Origin: an uncultured Clostridia bacterium
GTDB taxonomy: Bacteria; Bacillota; Clostridia; TANB77; CAG-508
Direction: 5' to 3'
Length of the DNA stretch: 64,000 nucleotides
Assembly: GCA_948805675.1 (NCBI GenBank)
Contig: CAQIBN010000001.1
Span: 48,984 to 112,983, forward strand
Both the position numbers and the translations under genes were made by a program. Position 1 is the stretch's first letter; each line of letters begins with the position of its first letter. Shown here one piece after another: positions 37,847 to 46,921 of this stretch. The notes below the pieces were generated by a model that worked only from the letters and a program-made list of their open reading frames with translations, made no database searches and was not told where the DNA came from.

Positions 37847-38896
37847 ATGAATGAATATTTTGAAAATTTAAATGAAACAATAAAAGCTTATTTTAAAGTA
37901 TTATCAGATGAAATACCAGACTTTTTATATGACTATATAAATACAAAGCCAATGCAAAGAATAGGAAAAATTGGTTGTGGCTGTGGGACAGACTATACAA
38001 AAATATTTAATAATAAATTTTTCTATTCAAATTTAGACCATAGTATAGGAGTTGCTTTAATTATTTGGAACTTTACAAAAGACAAAAAGCAAACCATTGC
38101 AGGACTTTTTCATGATATAAGTACACCTGTATTTAAACATTGCATTGATTTTATGAATGTAGATCATGAAACACAGGAATCTACTGAAGAACTAACAACA
38201 TATATGATAAAAAATTCAAAAGAAATAATGAAATTGCTAAAAAGAGACAATATAAAAGTAGATGAAGTAAATGATTATCATATATACCCAATAGCAGATA
38301 ATGATACTCCAAAATTATCAGCCGATAGATTAGAATATACTTTCACTAATGGTCTATATTTTAAAGAAGTATGGAATGTTAAAAAAATTAAAGAAATATA
38401 CTCTAATATTGAAATACAAAAAAATGAGGAAGGTATACAAGAGTTAGGATTTAAAGATAAAAATATAGCAGAAGAATTTATAAATGGTGCAAGTCAATTA
38501 TGGCCATTGTGGGTATCAAATGAAGATAAATTAGCAATGCAATTTTTAGCAGATACTGTAAAGAAAATGTCAGAAAATAACCTTTTAACTAAAAAGGATT
38601 TGTATACTTTATCTGAAAATGAAGTTATAAATAAAATAGAGAATTGTACTGATGAAAAAATTTCAAATTGCTTTAAAACTTTTAGAAATTCAACAAAAAT
38701 ATATGAAAGTGATGAACCTGTCCTAAATAAATATTGTGTTAGTATAACTGCTAAAAGAAGATATATAGTTCCATTGGTTAGTATTGATAATTGTTATACA
38801 AGAATAAATAATATTTCTGATTTTGCTAAAGAAAGAATAGATAATTATTTAAAATTTAAATCAAAAAAATATGCATATTTAGATTTTGACTTCTAA
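37847..38896 (+). CDS. HD-domain phosphohydrolase
   Basis: 349 residues from ATG 37847 (SD GGAGAT, 11 bases after the PHP stop). HD signature: His in LDHSIGVALIIWNFT, HD pair in AGLFHDISTPVFKH, a further Asp in SADRLEYTF. Resembles SpoT/YfbR/dGTPase-type HD hydrolases, acting on phosphate esters of nucleotides or sugars. It is the last cargo gene; a terminator follows. Confidence 0.75.
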   Translation: MNEYFENLNETIKAYFKVLSDEIPDFLYDYINTKPMQRIGKIGCGCGTDYTKIFNNKFFYSNLDHSIGVALIIWNFTKDKKQTIAGLFHDISTPVFKHCIDFMNVDHETQESTEELTTYMIKNSKEIMKLLKRDNIKVDEVNDYHIYPIADNDTPKLSADRLEYTFTNGLYFKEVWNVKKIKEIYSNIEIQKNEEGIQELGFKDKNIAEEFINGASQLWPLWVSNEDKLAMQFLADTVKKMSENNLLTKKDLYTLSENEVINKIENCTDEKISNCFKTFRNSTKIYESDEPVLNKYCVSITAKRRYIVPLVSIDNCYTRINNISDFAKERIDNYLKFKSKKYAYLDFDF

Positions 38897-38910
38897 TTAA
38901 AATAAATTTA

Positions 38911-38958
38911 TACTCAAGGATTACCATTTTAAATATATTAGTTAACTCCTTGAGTTTT
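38911..38958 (+). terminator. terminator after the element 2 cargo
   Basis: CTCAAGGA (38913-38920) pairs with TCCTTGAG (38947-38954), followed by TTTT. The loop is long (26 bases). Confidence 0.6.
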
Positions 38959-39009
38959 ATAATTGTTACAGGATAATGGTATAGCATTAAAATCCAATCC
39001 ATTTTGCCT

Positions 39010-39060
39010 GATGTAGGACATTTTCTTTTCTCTCGAGTTCGAAAAGAAAAGTGCTACATC
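39010..39060. other. large hairpin in a gene-free stretch
   Basis: GATGTAG (39010-39016) pairs with CTACATC (39054-39060), and TTTTCTTTT (39021-39029) with AAAAGAAAA (39042-39050), with small internal loops. No T-run follows, so it is not a terminator. It lies in the 517-base stretch 38897-39413 that holds no gene and otherwise nothing recognisable. A transfer or replication origin, or a structured RNA, are possibilities. Confidence 0.5.
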
Positions 39061-39413
39061 ACCGTGTCGCCAGTATATTTACAAAAAACATTAACTAGTA
39101 ACTAATAATTTGTAAAATAATGTAAAAACTATTGCATTATATATATAATTATGGTATAAATAATTTATCGAAAGGCAATATGTTTTTAAATATTGTGCAT
39201 AATAAATATAAGGAACTATTGTCTTTATATAGTTTTGTTATGTATAAAAGTTGTCGACAAAAAATTTAACTAAAAATAATATAGTGTACCTAAAAATTGC
39301 CCTTTAAATTTAATATTAATGAATTTATGACTTATTTACATAGGTCTATTTTTTTGCTCAAATTTAAAGAATAGATTAATGAAAACAAGCATAGATTTAA
39401 ACGGAGGTTTAAT

Positions 39414-39551
39414 ATGATAATTTATAGGGAGTTTGAAACTAATGAAAAAACTATGCAGGAGTTAGTAAAAGAGATAGTTAAAAGATATATCATACTTCAA
39501 CATTGTAATTTTGCTACAATAGGTATAGAATCAAATAAACAAGGAATATAG
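39414..39551 (+). CDS. small protein upstream of the serine recombinase
   Basis: 45 residues, ATG 39414 with SD GGAGG. Not recognised. The frame stays open after its TAG stop and runs directly into the recombinase N-terminus, but a separate SD and ATG exist for the recombinase at 39588. It could be a recombination directionality factor by position only. Confidence 0.5.
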   Translation: MIIYREFETNEKTMQELVKEIVKRYIILQHCNFATIGIESNKQGI

Positions 39552-39587
39552 GCTCTAATTTATACAAATGTAGAAGAGGTGAAGAAT

Positions 39588-41196
39588 ATGGTTGGTGTAA
39601 ATAGAGGAGCACTATTAGAATTTAATAATTATCAAACATTGGGTGAAGAGCCAAATTACAAAGTTGCAATATATTTAAGATTATCAAGAGATGATGAAAG
39701 TATACGGAGATTCAGAAAGTATTATTAACCAAAGAGAGTTTTTAACTAAATATGTAAAATCTCAAAATAATTGGGAACTGATAGATACTTATGTAGATGA
39801 TGGATTTACAGGTACTAACTTTAATAGGCCAGACTTTATAAGAATGAAAAAAGATGTAGAAGCAGGAAGAATAAATTTAATAATAACAAAGGACTTATCA
39901 AGGCTTGGCAGGGATTATATTGAGACAGGCTATTATTTAGAAAAATACTTTCCAAAGAAAAGAGTTAGATATATTGCTGTAAATGATGGAATTGACACTT
40001 ACGAAAAAAACAATGGAAATAATGATATGGGAGCTTTCAAATCGGTAGTCAATGATATGTATGCAAAAGACATTTCAAAAAAGGTAAGAACAGCCAAGAA
40101 AACAAAAGCAGAAAAAGGAGAATTTATTGGAGCATTTGCACCTTATGGCTATAAAAAAGCTTCAAATGATATCACAAGACTGGTTATAGATGATAAAGTA
40201 GCAGATGTTGTAAGATACATATTTAGTGAATACAACAAAGGAAATGGACTTAGTTTTATTGCAAGAAGATTAAATGAAAGAAAGATTGAATGCCCATCAG
40301 TTTATAAACAAAGAACTTGTAGATTTCATTGTAAAACACTTACAGGATTATGGGGACATGAAACAATAAAAAGTATACTCACAAATAGAGTGTACATAGG
40401 TGAACTAATCCAAAGAAAAGGCGAAATGGTAAGTTATAAAGTAAAAAAATACATTAGTTTACCAGAAAGTGAACATACAACAAAAAAGAATGCACATGAA
40501 CCTATAATAAGTGAAGAAGAGTTTAATCTAGCCCAAGATATGTTAAAACTAAAAACTCACAGAAGCCATAACAAGCAAACTAAAGAACATTTATTATCAG
40601 GACTTTTGTATTGCCCAAGATGTGGTAATAAGTATAGATACCAAAAGCAAACAGGACTAAAAGATGATTTGGTTGCAATATGCAGTATGTATAACAGATA
40701 TGGAAAAGAATATTGCACAAGAGTTGCGATAAAAGAAAGCATTTTAGATAAAGCAGTAAAAGACGATTTAAAAGCTATGGCAAAAGAAAAAATAAACAGC
40801 CAAAAACTTATCAGTCTAGAAGAAGTAAATAATATTAGAAAAGACAAAGCTAAAATGAATAAGTTAAAATTTGATTACGAACGAAGAATAGCCGAAATAG
40901 ACAGGATAATAAAAGCAAGCTATGAAGATAAAGTAAATGGAATTTTGACAACTGATGAATTTATAAATATGACAGATAATTATAGAAAAGAAAAAGAAGA
41001 ATTATTATTAAAAGTGAAAGAATTAGAAGAGAATTTAAGTACATATAAAGAAACAAAAGAAGATGAACTAACAAAAATTATAAAGAATATAAGTGATTTT
41101 GAAATAGTAGATAAAGAAACAATAGTTAGTTTGATTAATAGAATAGAAATAATAGATTCGGAGAGTATAAAAATATATTATAAGTTCTCCGAATAA
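39588..41196 (+). CDS. large serine recombinase of element 2, +1 frameshift at CGG
   Basis: TnpX-type recombinase. Start ATG 39588 (SD GAGGTG). The catalytic Ser lies in YLRLSRDDES. Codon 40 is CGG (39705-39707); reading on gives a stop within eight codons, while skipping the C reads GGA GAT TCA GAA AGT and continues as SESIINQREFL, the family consensus after the active-site loop. The rest is complete: SRLGRDYIETG, recombinase domain, Cys4 zinc ribbon (CPRCGNKY ... YCTR), coiled coil. The joined length is 535 residues. Without the shift only a 46-residue stub is made, so excision of element 2 would depend on the shift. Confidence 0.92.
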
Positions 41197-41209
41197 AAAA
41201 TAAATATAT

Positions 41210-41234
41210 CTATCCCAACAGCAATTGTGCATGG
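41210..41234. other. right attachment site of element 2
   Basis: Left arm of the presumed attP (CTATCCCA at 41210-41217), running into the 12 bp core repeat at 41223-41234. Confidence 0.82.
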
Positions 41235-41612
41235 AATGCAGATGATATAGATAGCATTCTGGATACACTATCAAAAAATAAAATACAAATTACATTTTTT
41301 ATGGTAGGTGACTGGGTAGATAAATATCCAGAGTATGTAAAAAAAATAGCAGATAATGGTCATGAGATTGCAAATCATTCAAATACTCATCCACATGTAA
41401 ATCAGCTAAATGTAGACAAAAATATGGAAGAGATAAAGTTATGCAGTGAAAAAATTGAAAAGATTACAGGGAACCAAACTACTTTATATAGAGGACCTTA
41501 TGGAGAATATAATGATACTGTAATTAATGCAGCAAAAGCTAAAGAACATATAGCAATACAATGGAATTTAGATATTCTTACAATAGTTTACAAGGAGATT
41601 GCGAAATCGTAA
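41223..41612 (+). pseudogene. PdaB-type polysaccharide deacetylase, 3' part, end of domain disturbed
   Basis: Continues the gene of 31302: NCAWNADDIDSIL, FFMVGDWVDKYPEYVKKI, metal-binding HSNTHPHVNQL and RGPYGEYND, QWNLD. After QWNLD the family continues with about 80 more residues (TLDY..., later a conserved His); here the frame turns to ILTIVYKEIAKS and stops at 41612. Another frame just past this point reads SYNSLQGDCEIV, resembling the expected sequence for a short way. So the 3' end is damaged or cut by the neighbouring element, and the deacetylase may be non-functional even after excision. Confidence 0.75.
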
Positions 41613-41620
41613 AACTATTG
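41581..41620. other. 40 bp imperfect palindrome at the end of the deacetylase gene
   Basis: CAATAGTTTAC at 41581-41591 is the near-perfect inverted repeat of GTAAAACTATTG at 41609-41620, centred on GATTGCGAAATC. It is exactly where the deacetylase homology ends and the conjugative element begins, so it may be an attachment site or an old junction. Confidence 0.45.
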
Positions 41621-41654
41621 ATAATAGAGGATTTGCTAGGAAAGGTATAAAAAT

Positions 41655-41690
41655 AAAAAAACAAGTTTTAAACTTGTTTTTTTATTTTGA
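41655..41690. terminator. bidirectional terminator
   Basis: ACAAGTTT/AAACTTGT stem flanked by A-run and T-run, at the left end of the conjugative element. Confidence 0.75.
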
Positions 41691-41718
41691 GCAAATATTT
41701 ATTGAGAAGGTGAAAAAA

Positions 41719-41814
41719 ATGTTGAAATTTTTATTAGGAATGTTTATAGGAGTAAATTGTGGATTAGTATTATTTACACTAATAAAAGCAGGGAGTGAGG
41801 GAAAATATGAATGA
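41719..41814 (+). CDS. DUF3789-like small membrane protein
   Basis: 31 residues, one membrane segment (FLLGMFIGVNCGLVLFTLI) and a short charged tail. Small proteins of this kind precede the first genes of many clostridial conjugative elements. SD GAAGGTG precedes ATG 41719. It overlaps the next gene by 8 bases. Confidence 0.6.
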   Translation: MLKFLLGMFIGVNCGLVLFTLIKAGSEGKYE

Positions 41815-42619
41815 AGATAATATACAAAGTAATTATTATGCAATAATACCAGCATATATTAGATATAATAAGGAATTAAAGTTTGCTGAAAGATTATTAT
41901 ATGGAGAAATAACAGCATTAAGCAATAAACAGGGTTATTGTTTTGCAAGTAATAGATACTTTGCTAATTTGTATGGTGTTAGTATAAGTACAATATCAAG
42001 ATGGATTTCACATCTGGTTGAATTAAATAGTTTGTATATAGAGGTAGTAAGAAATGATAAAAAAGAGGTTATAGAAAGAAGAATATATGTAGTAGATAAC
42101 CCCTATATGCAAAATAATCAATACCCCTATGTGCAAAATAGCATATACCCTATACGCAAAAAGAGCAAAGATAATAATATAAATATTAATAAGATAGATA
42201 GATTATTTAATTATATTATAAATAAAGAGCAAAAAATTCCAGAAGAATTTTCTGAAACAAGTTTTGATGAAATATTTGGTCTATTAGACTATTTTGATAT
42301 GCTATATACAAAAGATATACTCAAATATTCAAGTTCTGAAGAAAATCTAGACCGAATAAAACAAATTGTTTATGCAGTAGCTCTATTGGTAAAAGAAAAT
42401 AGGCAAAGTACAGCAATAAAAATAACACGAGACGACCTTGTAAATATATATAATGAGTGCAAAATCAAGGAAAAAGAATATAAGGGTACAGAAAATGAAA
42501 TAGAGGACTTTTCGAGATATTATTATAAAAGCATCATAAATGAGTTGAAGAGGAAACAATCCCCTTCTTTTTTTCTACCTAAAAATCAGCAAACAGAAGA
42601 AGACGAAGAGGAGCGATAA
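41807..42619 (+). CDS. helix-turn-helix replication-initiator-like protein
   Basis: 270 residues. The N-terminal part carries the winged-helix pattern of element-borne initiators: YYAIIPAYIRYNKELKFAERLLYGEI, then ANLYGVSISTISRWISHLVE. The C-terminal half is helical and charged with a DnaD-like flavour, ending in an acidic tail. Such proteins often start the leading operon of ICEs. ATG 41807 overlaps the previous gene. Confidence 0.75.
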   Translation: MNEDNIQSNYYAIIPAYIRYNKELKFAERLLYGEITALSNKQGYCFASNRYFANLYGVSISTISRWISHLVELNSLYIEVVRNDKKEVIERRIYVVDNPYMQNNQYPYVQNSIYPIRKKSKDNNININKIDRLFNYIINKEQKIPEEFSETSFDEIFGLLDYFDMLYTKDILKYSSSEENLDRIKQIVYAVALLVKENRQSTAIKITRDDLVNIYNECKIKEKEYKGTENEIEDFSRYYYKSIINELKRKQSPSFFLPKNQQTEEDEEER

Positions 42620-42643
42620 ACTGGAGATGGAGGTAATATACAA

Positions 42644-43219
42644 GTGATAATAGATATATACAACACAGATAAAAAATATAACATAATATATGCAGATCCA
42701 CCATGGACTTACACAGGTTGGCGAAAAGGAAATAGAAGTGTTACAAGGCATTATTCAACAATGAAGAAAGAAGAAATAATAAATATGAAAGATACAATTA
42801 AAGCTATATCAGATGAAAATTGTATTATTTTTTTATGGGTAACATTTCCCTGTTTAAATGAAGGACTTCAGGTAATGAAGGAATGGGGATTTAAATACAA
42901 AACTTGTGGGTTTAATTGGATAAAACGAAATAAAAAAAGTGACACATGGTTCTTTGGTTTAGGATTTTGGACTAGAGCAAATTCAGAAATTTGTTTAATT
43001 GGAATAAAAGGCAAAATAGAAAGAAAATCAAGTAAGGTATCACAAATAATAGATACACATATAGAAGAACATAGTAAGAAACCAGCAATTGTAAGAGAAA
43101 AGATTGTAGAGTTAGTTGGAAACTTGCCTAGAATAGAGTTATTTGCAAGACAAACGATAGAAGGCTGGGATTGTTGGGGTAATGAAGTAGATAAATTCAA
43201 TAAAGTGAATGATAGATAA
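42644..43219 (+). CDS. MT-A70 family adenine N6-methyltransferase
   Basis: Catalytic motif YADPPWTY near residue 16 and a SAM-binding region near the C-terminus (PRIELFARQTIEGWDCWGNE) define the MT-A70 family. 191 residues, start GTG 42644 with SD GGAGGT. No restriction enzyme gene is next to it, so it probably acts as an orphan DNA methyltransferase protecting or marking the element. Confidence 0.88.
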   Translation: MIIDIYNTDKKYNIIYADPPWTYTGWRKGNRSVTRHYSTMKKEEIINMKDTIKAISDENCIIFLWVTFPCLNEGLQVMKEWGFKYKTCGFNWIKRNKKSDTWFFGLGFWTRANSEICLIGIKGKIERKSSKVSQIIDTHIEEHSKKPAIVREKIVELVGNLPRIELFARQTIEGWDCWGNEVDKFNKVNDR

Positions 43220-43254
43220 GTTTAAAATTACAACAAAAGTAAGGAGGGATATAG

Positions 43255-43830
43255 TTGGATATTAATTTTAAAGTATTAACAAAAACAGAAAAAAATATAG
43301 ATGAAGAAATAAAAGTATTAAGCACTAAAGATATAGTTAATTTAAAACAAGTACAAGCAATTAGAAATGCAATAAAAGAGCATTTGTTATTTATTGGATT
43401 AGACAGAGGAAATAATATAAGAGATATTAGTATTTTAGGAATAGGTTCTAGTTGTGAGATATCTATTGATACAAAAGATATCATAAGAACAGCTCTATTT
43501 TCTTGTAGTGATAGAGTTATTTTAGTACATAATCACCCATCAAATAACACAGAGCCTAGTTCTTCTGACATACATATAACCAATGTAGTAAATCAAATAT
43601 TAAAAGTATTTAATATTCAATTACTAGATCATGTTATTGTTACCGAAAAAGAGTATATAAGTATGGAGCAAATGGAGAAGATTACTAGAGATTATTACGA
43701 TAATCCAATAGATAAGATGTCAAAAGGATTATTGATTGAAGAAAATCAGAAGCTCAAAAAGGAAATACAAGAATTAAAAGAAAAGTTAGAAGAAAAAGAA
43801 TATAATTCTGATTTTGAATTGGAAATATAG
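43255..43830 (+). CDS. RadC-family JAB/MPN domain protein
   Basis: JAB/MPN metal site HNHPSNNTEPSSSDI near residue 93, preceded by the SSCEISIDTKDI strand typical of RadC proteins on mobile elements. The C-terminal 45 residues form a coiled coil. Start TTG 43255 with SD AAGGAGGG. RadC-like proteins are widespread on ICEs; their function is unresolved. Confidence 0.82.
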   Translation: MDINFKVLTKTEKNIDEEIKVLSTKDIVNLKQVQAIRNAIKEHLLFIGLDRGNNIRDISILGIGSSCEISIDTKDIIRTALFSCSDRVILVHNHPSNNTEPSSSDIHITNVVNQILKVFNIQLLDHVIVTEKEYISMEQMEKITRDYYDNPIDKMSKGLLIEENQKLKKEIQELKEKLEEKEYNSDFELEI

Positions 43831-43890
43831 GGAGTGGATTTGAATTGATTTTAGACTATTATAATAATTTTAAAAGGAGGAGCTAAAAAG

Positions 43891-44517
43891 CTGAAGGATA
43901 TTAATGAAAGTGAGCCAATAATAAGAATTGAAAAGAAAATAGATGAAATTATAAAATATACGATGAATCCAGAAGATTATAAATTAAAGCAAAGTACAAA
44001 TAAGAAAACTAAAACAATAGAAAATAGAAAGACAATTAATAAAATATTATATACATTACCACAATTAGAGCAATATTCTGAATTAAAAGATATTTCAAAT
44101 AAAGATTTGGAATATATGACAGATAATTATATTGAAGCTTTAATGGGAACAAAGAATTTTAATAATATGACAGAATATTCATTATTTAGAGATGAGCTAA
44201 AAGAAAAAATTAGAACTAAAATTTTTGTAAACAGAGTACATAATATTTTAGATTCATATTTAAATTTAAAGACATACACAAAATTAGATTCTTCAAAAAG
44301 AACAGAAGACTATAATATAGAATCATTAGAAATAAAAAAGTCGATTTTAAGAAGAGTATATGGCTATAAATTAGAAGAAGGAGAAACCAAGGTAAAGTCA
44401 AGAGAGCAATTTGCAGAGCAAGTAGGATATACACCACGTTCAATTTATAGTTTTCAAAATGAATTATTAGATGATTTAGCACCATCGTTTTTTGGTGTAA
44501 ATGGATTAATATTATAA
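43891..44517 (+). CDS. hypothetical protein, probable CTG start
   Basis: 208 residues. The frame is open and protein-like well before the first ATG (43963), and AAAGGAGG at 43873-43880 is placed 10 bases before a CTG at 43891, so CTG initiation is likely. The C-terminal part has a helix-turn-helix look (REQFAEQVGYTPRSIYSFQN). Basic, soluble. Probably a DNA-binding protein of the element. Confidence 0.55.
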   Translation: MKDINESEPIIRIEKKIDEIIKYTMNPEDYKLKQSTNKKTKTIENRKTINKILYTLPQLEQYSELKDISNKDLEYMTDNYIEALMGTKNFNNMTEYSLFRDELKEKIRTKIFVNRVHNILDSYLNLKTYTKLDSSKRTEDYNIESLEIKKSILRRVYGYKLEEGETKVKSREQFAEQVGYTPRSIYSFQNELLDDLAPSFFGVNGLIL

Positions 44518-44520
44518 TTA

Positions 44521-44572
44521 ACTGTAAACGCAGGAAAGTGCTCATACAAAGCACGTAAAACACATAAACGGC
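44521..44572 (+). repeat. 52 bp inverted repeat, left copy
   Basis: 45 of 52 bases match the reverse complement of 47891-47942. It contains an internal hairpin GTGCTC-ATACAA-AGCAC. The two copies flank topB and parB. Confidence 0.8.
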
Positions 44573-44620
44573 AAGCCGTTTAGAGTAATAACAATAAAAA
44601 TAAGTAATACAAATGTAATA

Positions 44621-44642
44621 AAATTCCCCCTCGGGGGAATTT
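44621..44642 (+). terminator. GC-rich hairpin before topB
   Basis: A perfect 10 bp stem AAATTCCCCC/GGGGGAATTT with a 2-base loop and a following weak T-run. A similar hairpin ends parB (47823-47840). Confidence 0.6.
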
Positions 44643-44711
44643 ATTGCATTTCATTAAAAATAGAAGAAGCTTATAAAAAATTAAATAATAAAATGAGAAA
44701 GGAAACAAAAA

Positions 44712-46777
44712 ATGAGTAAAATATTAATAATAGCAGAAAAACCTAGTTTAGCAAAGACTATAATAAAAGCAGTTGGAGGAAAAGGAACATTTAAAGATTT
44801 TTATGAAGATAGTAACTATATAATTACATCTCAATTTGGACATTTACTAGAGCTTAAATCTATTGGAGAATATAAAAATAATTTAGAAAGGAATAAAAAG
44901 TGGACTTTAGACGATTTACCATATTTTCCAAAGGAATTTGAGTATAAGGTAAAAAACGATATAGGAATAAAACAGAGATATAATGTAATTAAAAATTTAA
45001 TAAAAAGACCTGATGTCGTTGAAATAGTAAATGCAGGAGATCCTGACAGAGAGGGAGAAACTTTAGTAAATATTGTAATATACAAAATATTTAATGAATT
45101 AAATATAAATAAAAAAATAACTAGAATATGGCTTGACCCATTAACAGAAGAAAAAATAAGGGAGGAACTACAAAGCAGAAAAAATATAGAAAACACAAAG
45201 AATTTATTTATAGAAGGAAAAACAAGAGCATATTTAGATTGGCTTTATGGTATTAATCTTACAGAATACAACACACTAAAAGTTGGCAAACTTATGAATA
45301 CAGGAAGAGTAATTATACCTTTAGTTAGATGGGTATATGATAGAGATATGCAAATTAGAAATTTTGTACCAGAGAAATATTATCCAATAGCTGTAGAAAT
45401 AAATAAAAATCAAAAAAACATTAAATTAGATTTTAAAGAATTAAAATTTGATAGTAGAGAAAAAGCAGAAAATATTTTTTGTAGAATAAAAGATATAAAC
45501 ATTAAAGTGGAAGATATTGAATCTAAAGAGCAGGTAAGAAGACCTAAAAAATATCAACACTTCAAACATATATGTTTCAAAAATATAAAAAGCCAATTTC
45601 AAAAACATTAGAATTAGCACAAGCACTATATGAAAAGGGATATCTAACATATCCAAGAACTGATACAGAATATTTATCTGAAGATGAAAAAGATAAAATT
45701 AAACAATTATTACAAACTATAAATAATGCTGATTTAGAATTTAGAGGTTCAAAATCAATATTTGATTCAAGTAAAGTGGAATCACATACAGCTATCACTA
45801 TTACAAATAAAACACCAAAACTTGAAGAATTAAAAGAAGATGAAAAGCAATTGTATTTAACAGTTAGAAATAGATTTTATGCAAATTTTGTTAAAGAAGA
45901 ATGTATCTTAGATAAAACTATAGTAAAGTTTGATTTAGGAGAATATAAAACAAAGATTACAGGAACAGCAATAAAACAGCAAGGTTATTTGAAATATGAA
46001 AACGATATAGGCGAAAGTGAAATTCCTAAATTTAATTTAAATGAAGAGTTTATACCAACTTTAAAAATTGAAGAAAATGAAACAACACCACCTAGCCACT
46101 TATCTGAAGCAGATTTAATAAAACTATGCAAAAATCCATATAAAGATTTACTAAAAGAAAGTGAAGAAGAAGATAATGATGATGACGAATACAAGAAAAT
46201 ATTAGAAGGTTCTATGATTGGAACTGAAGCAACTAGAGCAATCATGATGGAGAAAATAAAAAATGTAGGATATGTTAAAGAGCAAAAAAACAAGTTAGTA
46301 ATTACTAATTATGGAATTAAGTTTATAGAAACATTAGAAGCTTTAAATGAAAACTTATGGAAAGAAAAAACAGCAGAGCTAAACAAAAATCTAAAAAGAA
46401 TATATAAAGGAGAGATTACATCTGAAGAAGTAATTAATATAGCTAAACAAGAGCTAAAAGATATTATGAGTCAAAATATTACAATAACAAAAGTTGATAA
46501 TAATATAAATAAAGATATTATAGGAAAATGCTTAAAATGTGGTAATGGAGACATAATAGAAAACAGCAAGGGTTATGGTTGTAGCAATTGGAAAAATGGT
46601 TGTGACTTTTTTATTTGGAAAACTATAGCAAATAAAAATATTAATAAGGCAAATATAAAGGAATTACTTTTAAAAGGAGAAACATCAGAAATAAAAGGAT
46701 TTAAAAGTAAAACTGGAAAAATGTTTAATAGTAAATTGATTTTTAATAATGGTAAAATTGAATTTAAATTTAATTAA
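44712..46777 (+). CDS. topB: DNA topoisomerase III, frame break at an A6 run
   Basis: Type IA topoisomerase. TOPRIM start (ILIIAEKPSLAKTIIKAVGG, NAGDPDREGETL), strand-passage region, active-site Tyr in YLTYPRTDTEYLS, and a C-terminal zinc domain (CLKCGNGDI ... GCSNWKNGC). The frame breaks between RRPK and STLQTYMFQKY at AAAAAA (45546-45551): adding one A, or a -1 shift of the P-site AAA onto AAA, joins KISTLQ. This differs from the CGG breaks (opposite direction, homopolymer). It could be transcriptional slippage, a -1 frameshift, a mutation or an assembly error. Known on many ICEs. Confidence 0.8.
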
Positions 46778-46791
46778 CATTTCAAAATTGC

Positions 46792-46835
46792 TTCAAAAAC
46801 ACTTCATTGTTAATAAATATTTTAAAAGCTATAAT
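46792..46835 (+). promoter_or_regulatory. promoter with shared upstream operator, parB operon
   Basis: A 20-base element TTCAAAAACACTTCATTGTT (46792-46811), identical at 55299-55318. It includes the -35 TTGTTA (46807), 17 bases before -10 TATAAT (46830). A second half-site TTTCAAAA lies one helical turn upstream in both copies. Confidence 0.75.
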
Positions 46836-46853
46836 GATATTGTGAAAAATGCT

Positions 46854-46891
46854 AATCGAAAGAGGAAAAAAATCCTTCTTTCGATTTTTTT
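46854..46891 (+). terminator. leader terminator (attenuator) before parB
   Basis: AATCGAAAGA pairs with TCTTTCGATT, followed by seven T. It lies between the promoter and the parB start, so it must be regulated or leaky. Confidence 0.75.
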
Positions 46892-46921
46892 GCTAAATAT
46901 TATAGAAAGAGAGGTTTTGAC

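Larger units (their letters stand above)
31503..41234 (+). mobile_element. Element 2: 9,732 bp intervening element in the deacetylase gene
   Basis: Bounded by a perfect 12 bp repeat (31491-31502 and 41223-41234) at the split of the deacetylase frame. It holds a replication-relaxation-like gene, a truncated histidine phosphatase gene, a six-gene cargo (33396-38896) and a large serine recombinase at the right end, the same position as in element 1. Joining the ends makes a 46 bp imperfect palindrome with outer arms CTATCCCA/TGGGATAG and its centre inside the repeat, as expected for attP. No relaxase is recognised. Confidence 0.88.

Noticed and set aside
39403..39409. CGG-containing SD-like sequence upstream of the small gene at 39414
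   Set aside because: It is outside any coding frame; it acts as a ribosome-binding site and is not a frameshift case.
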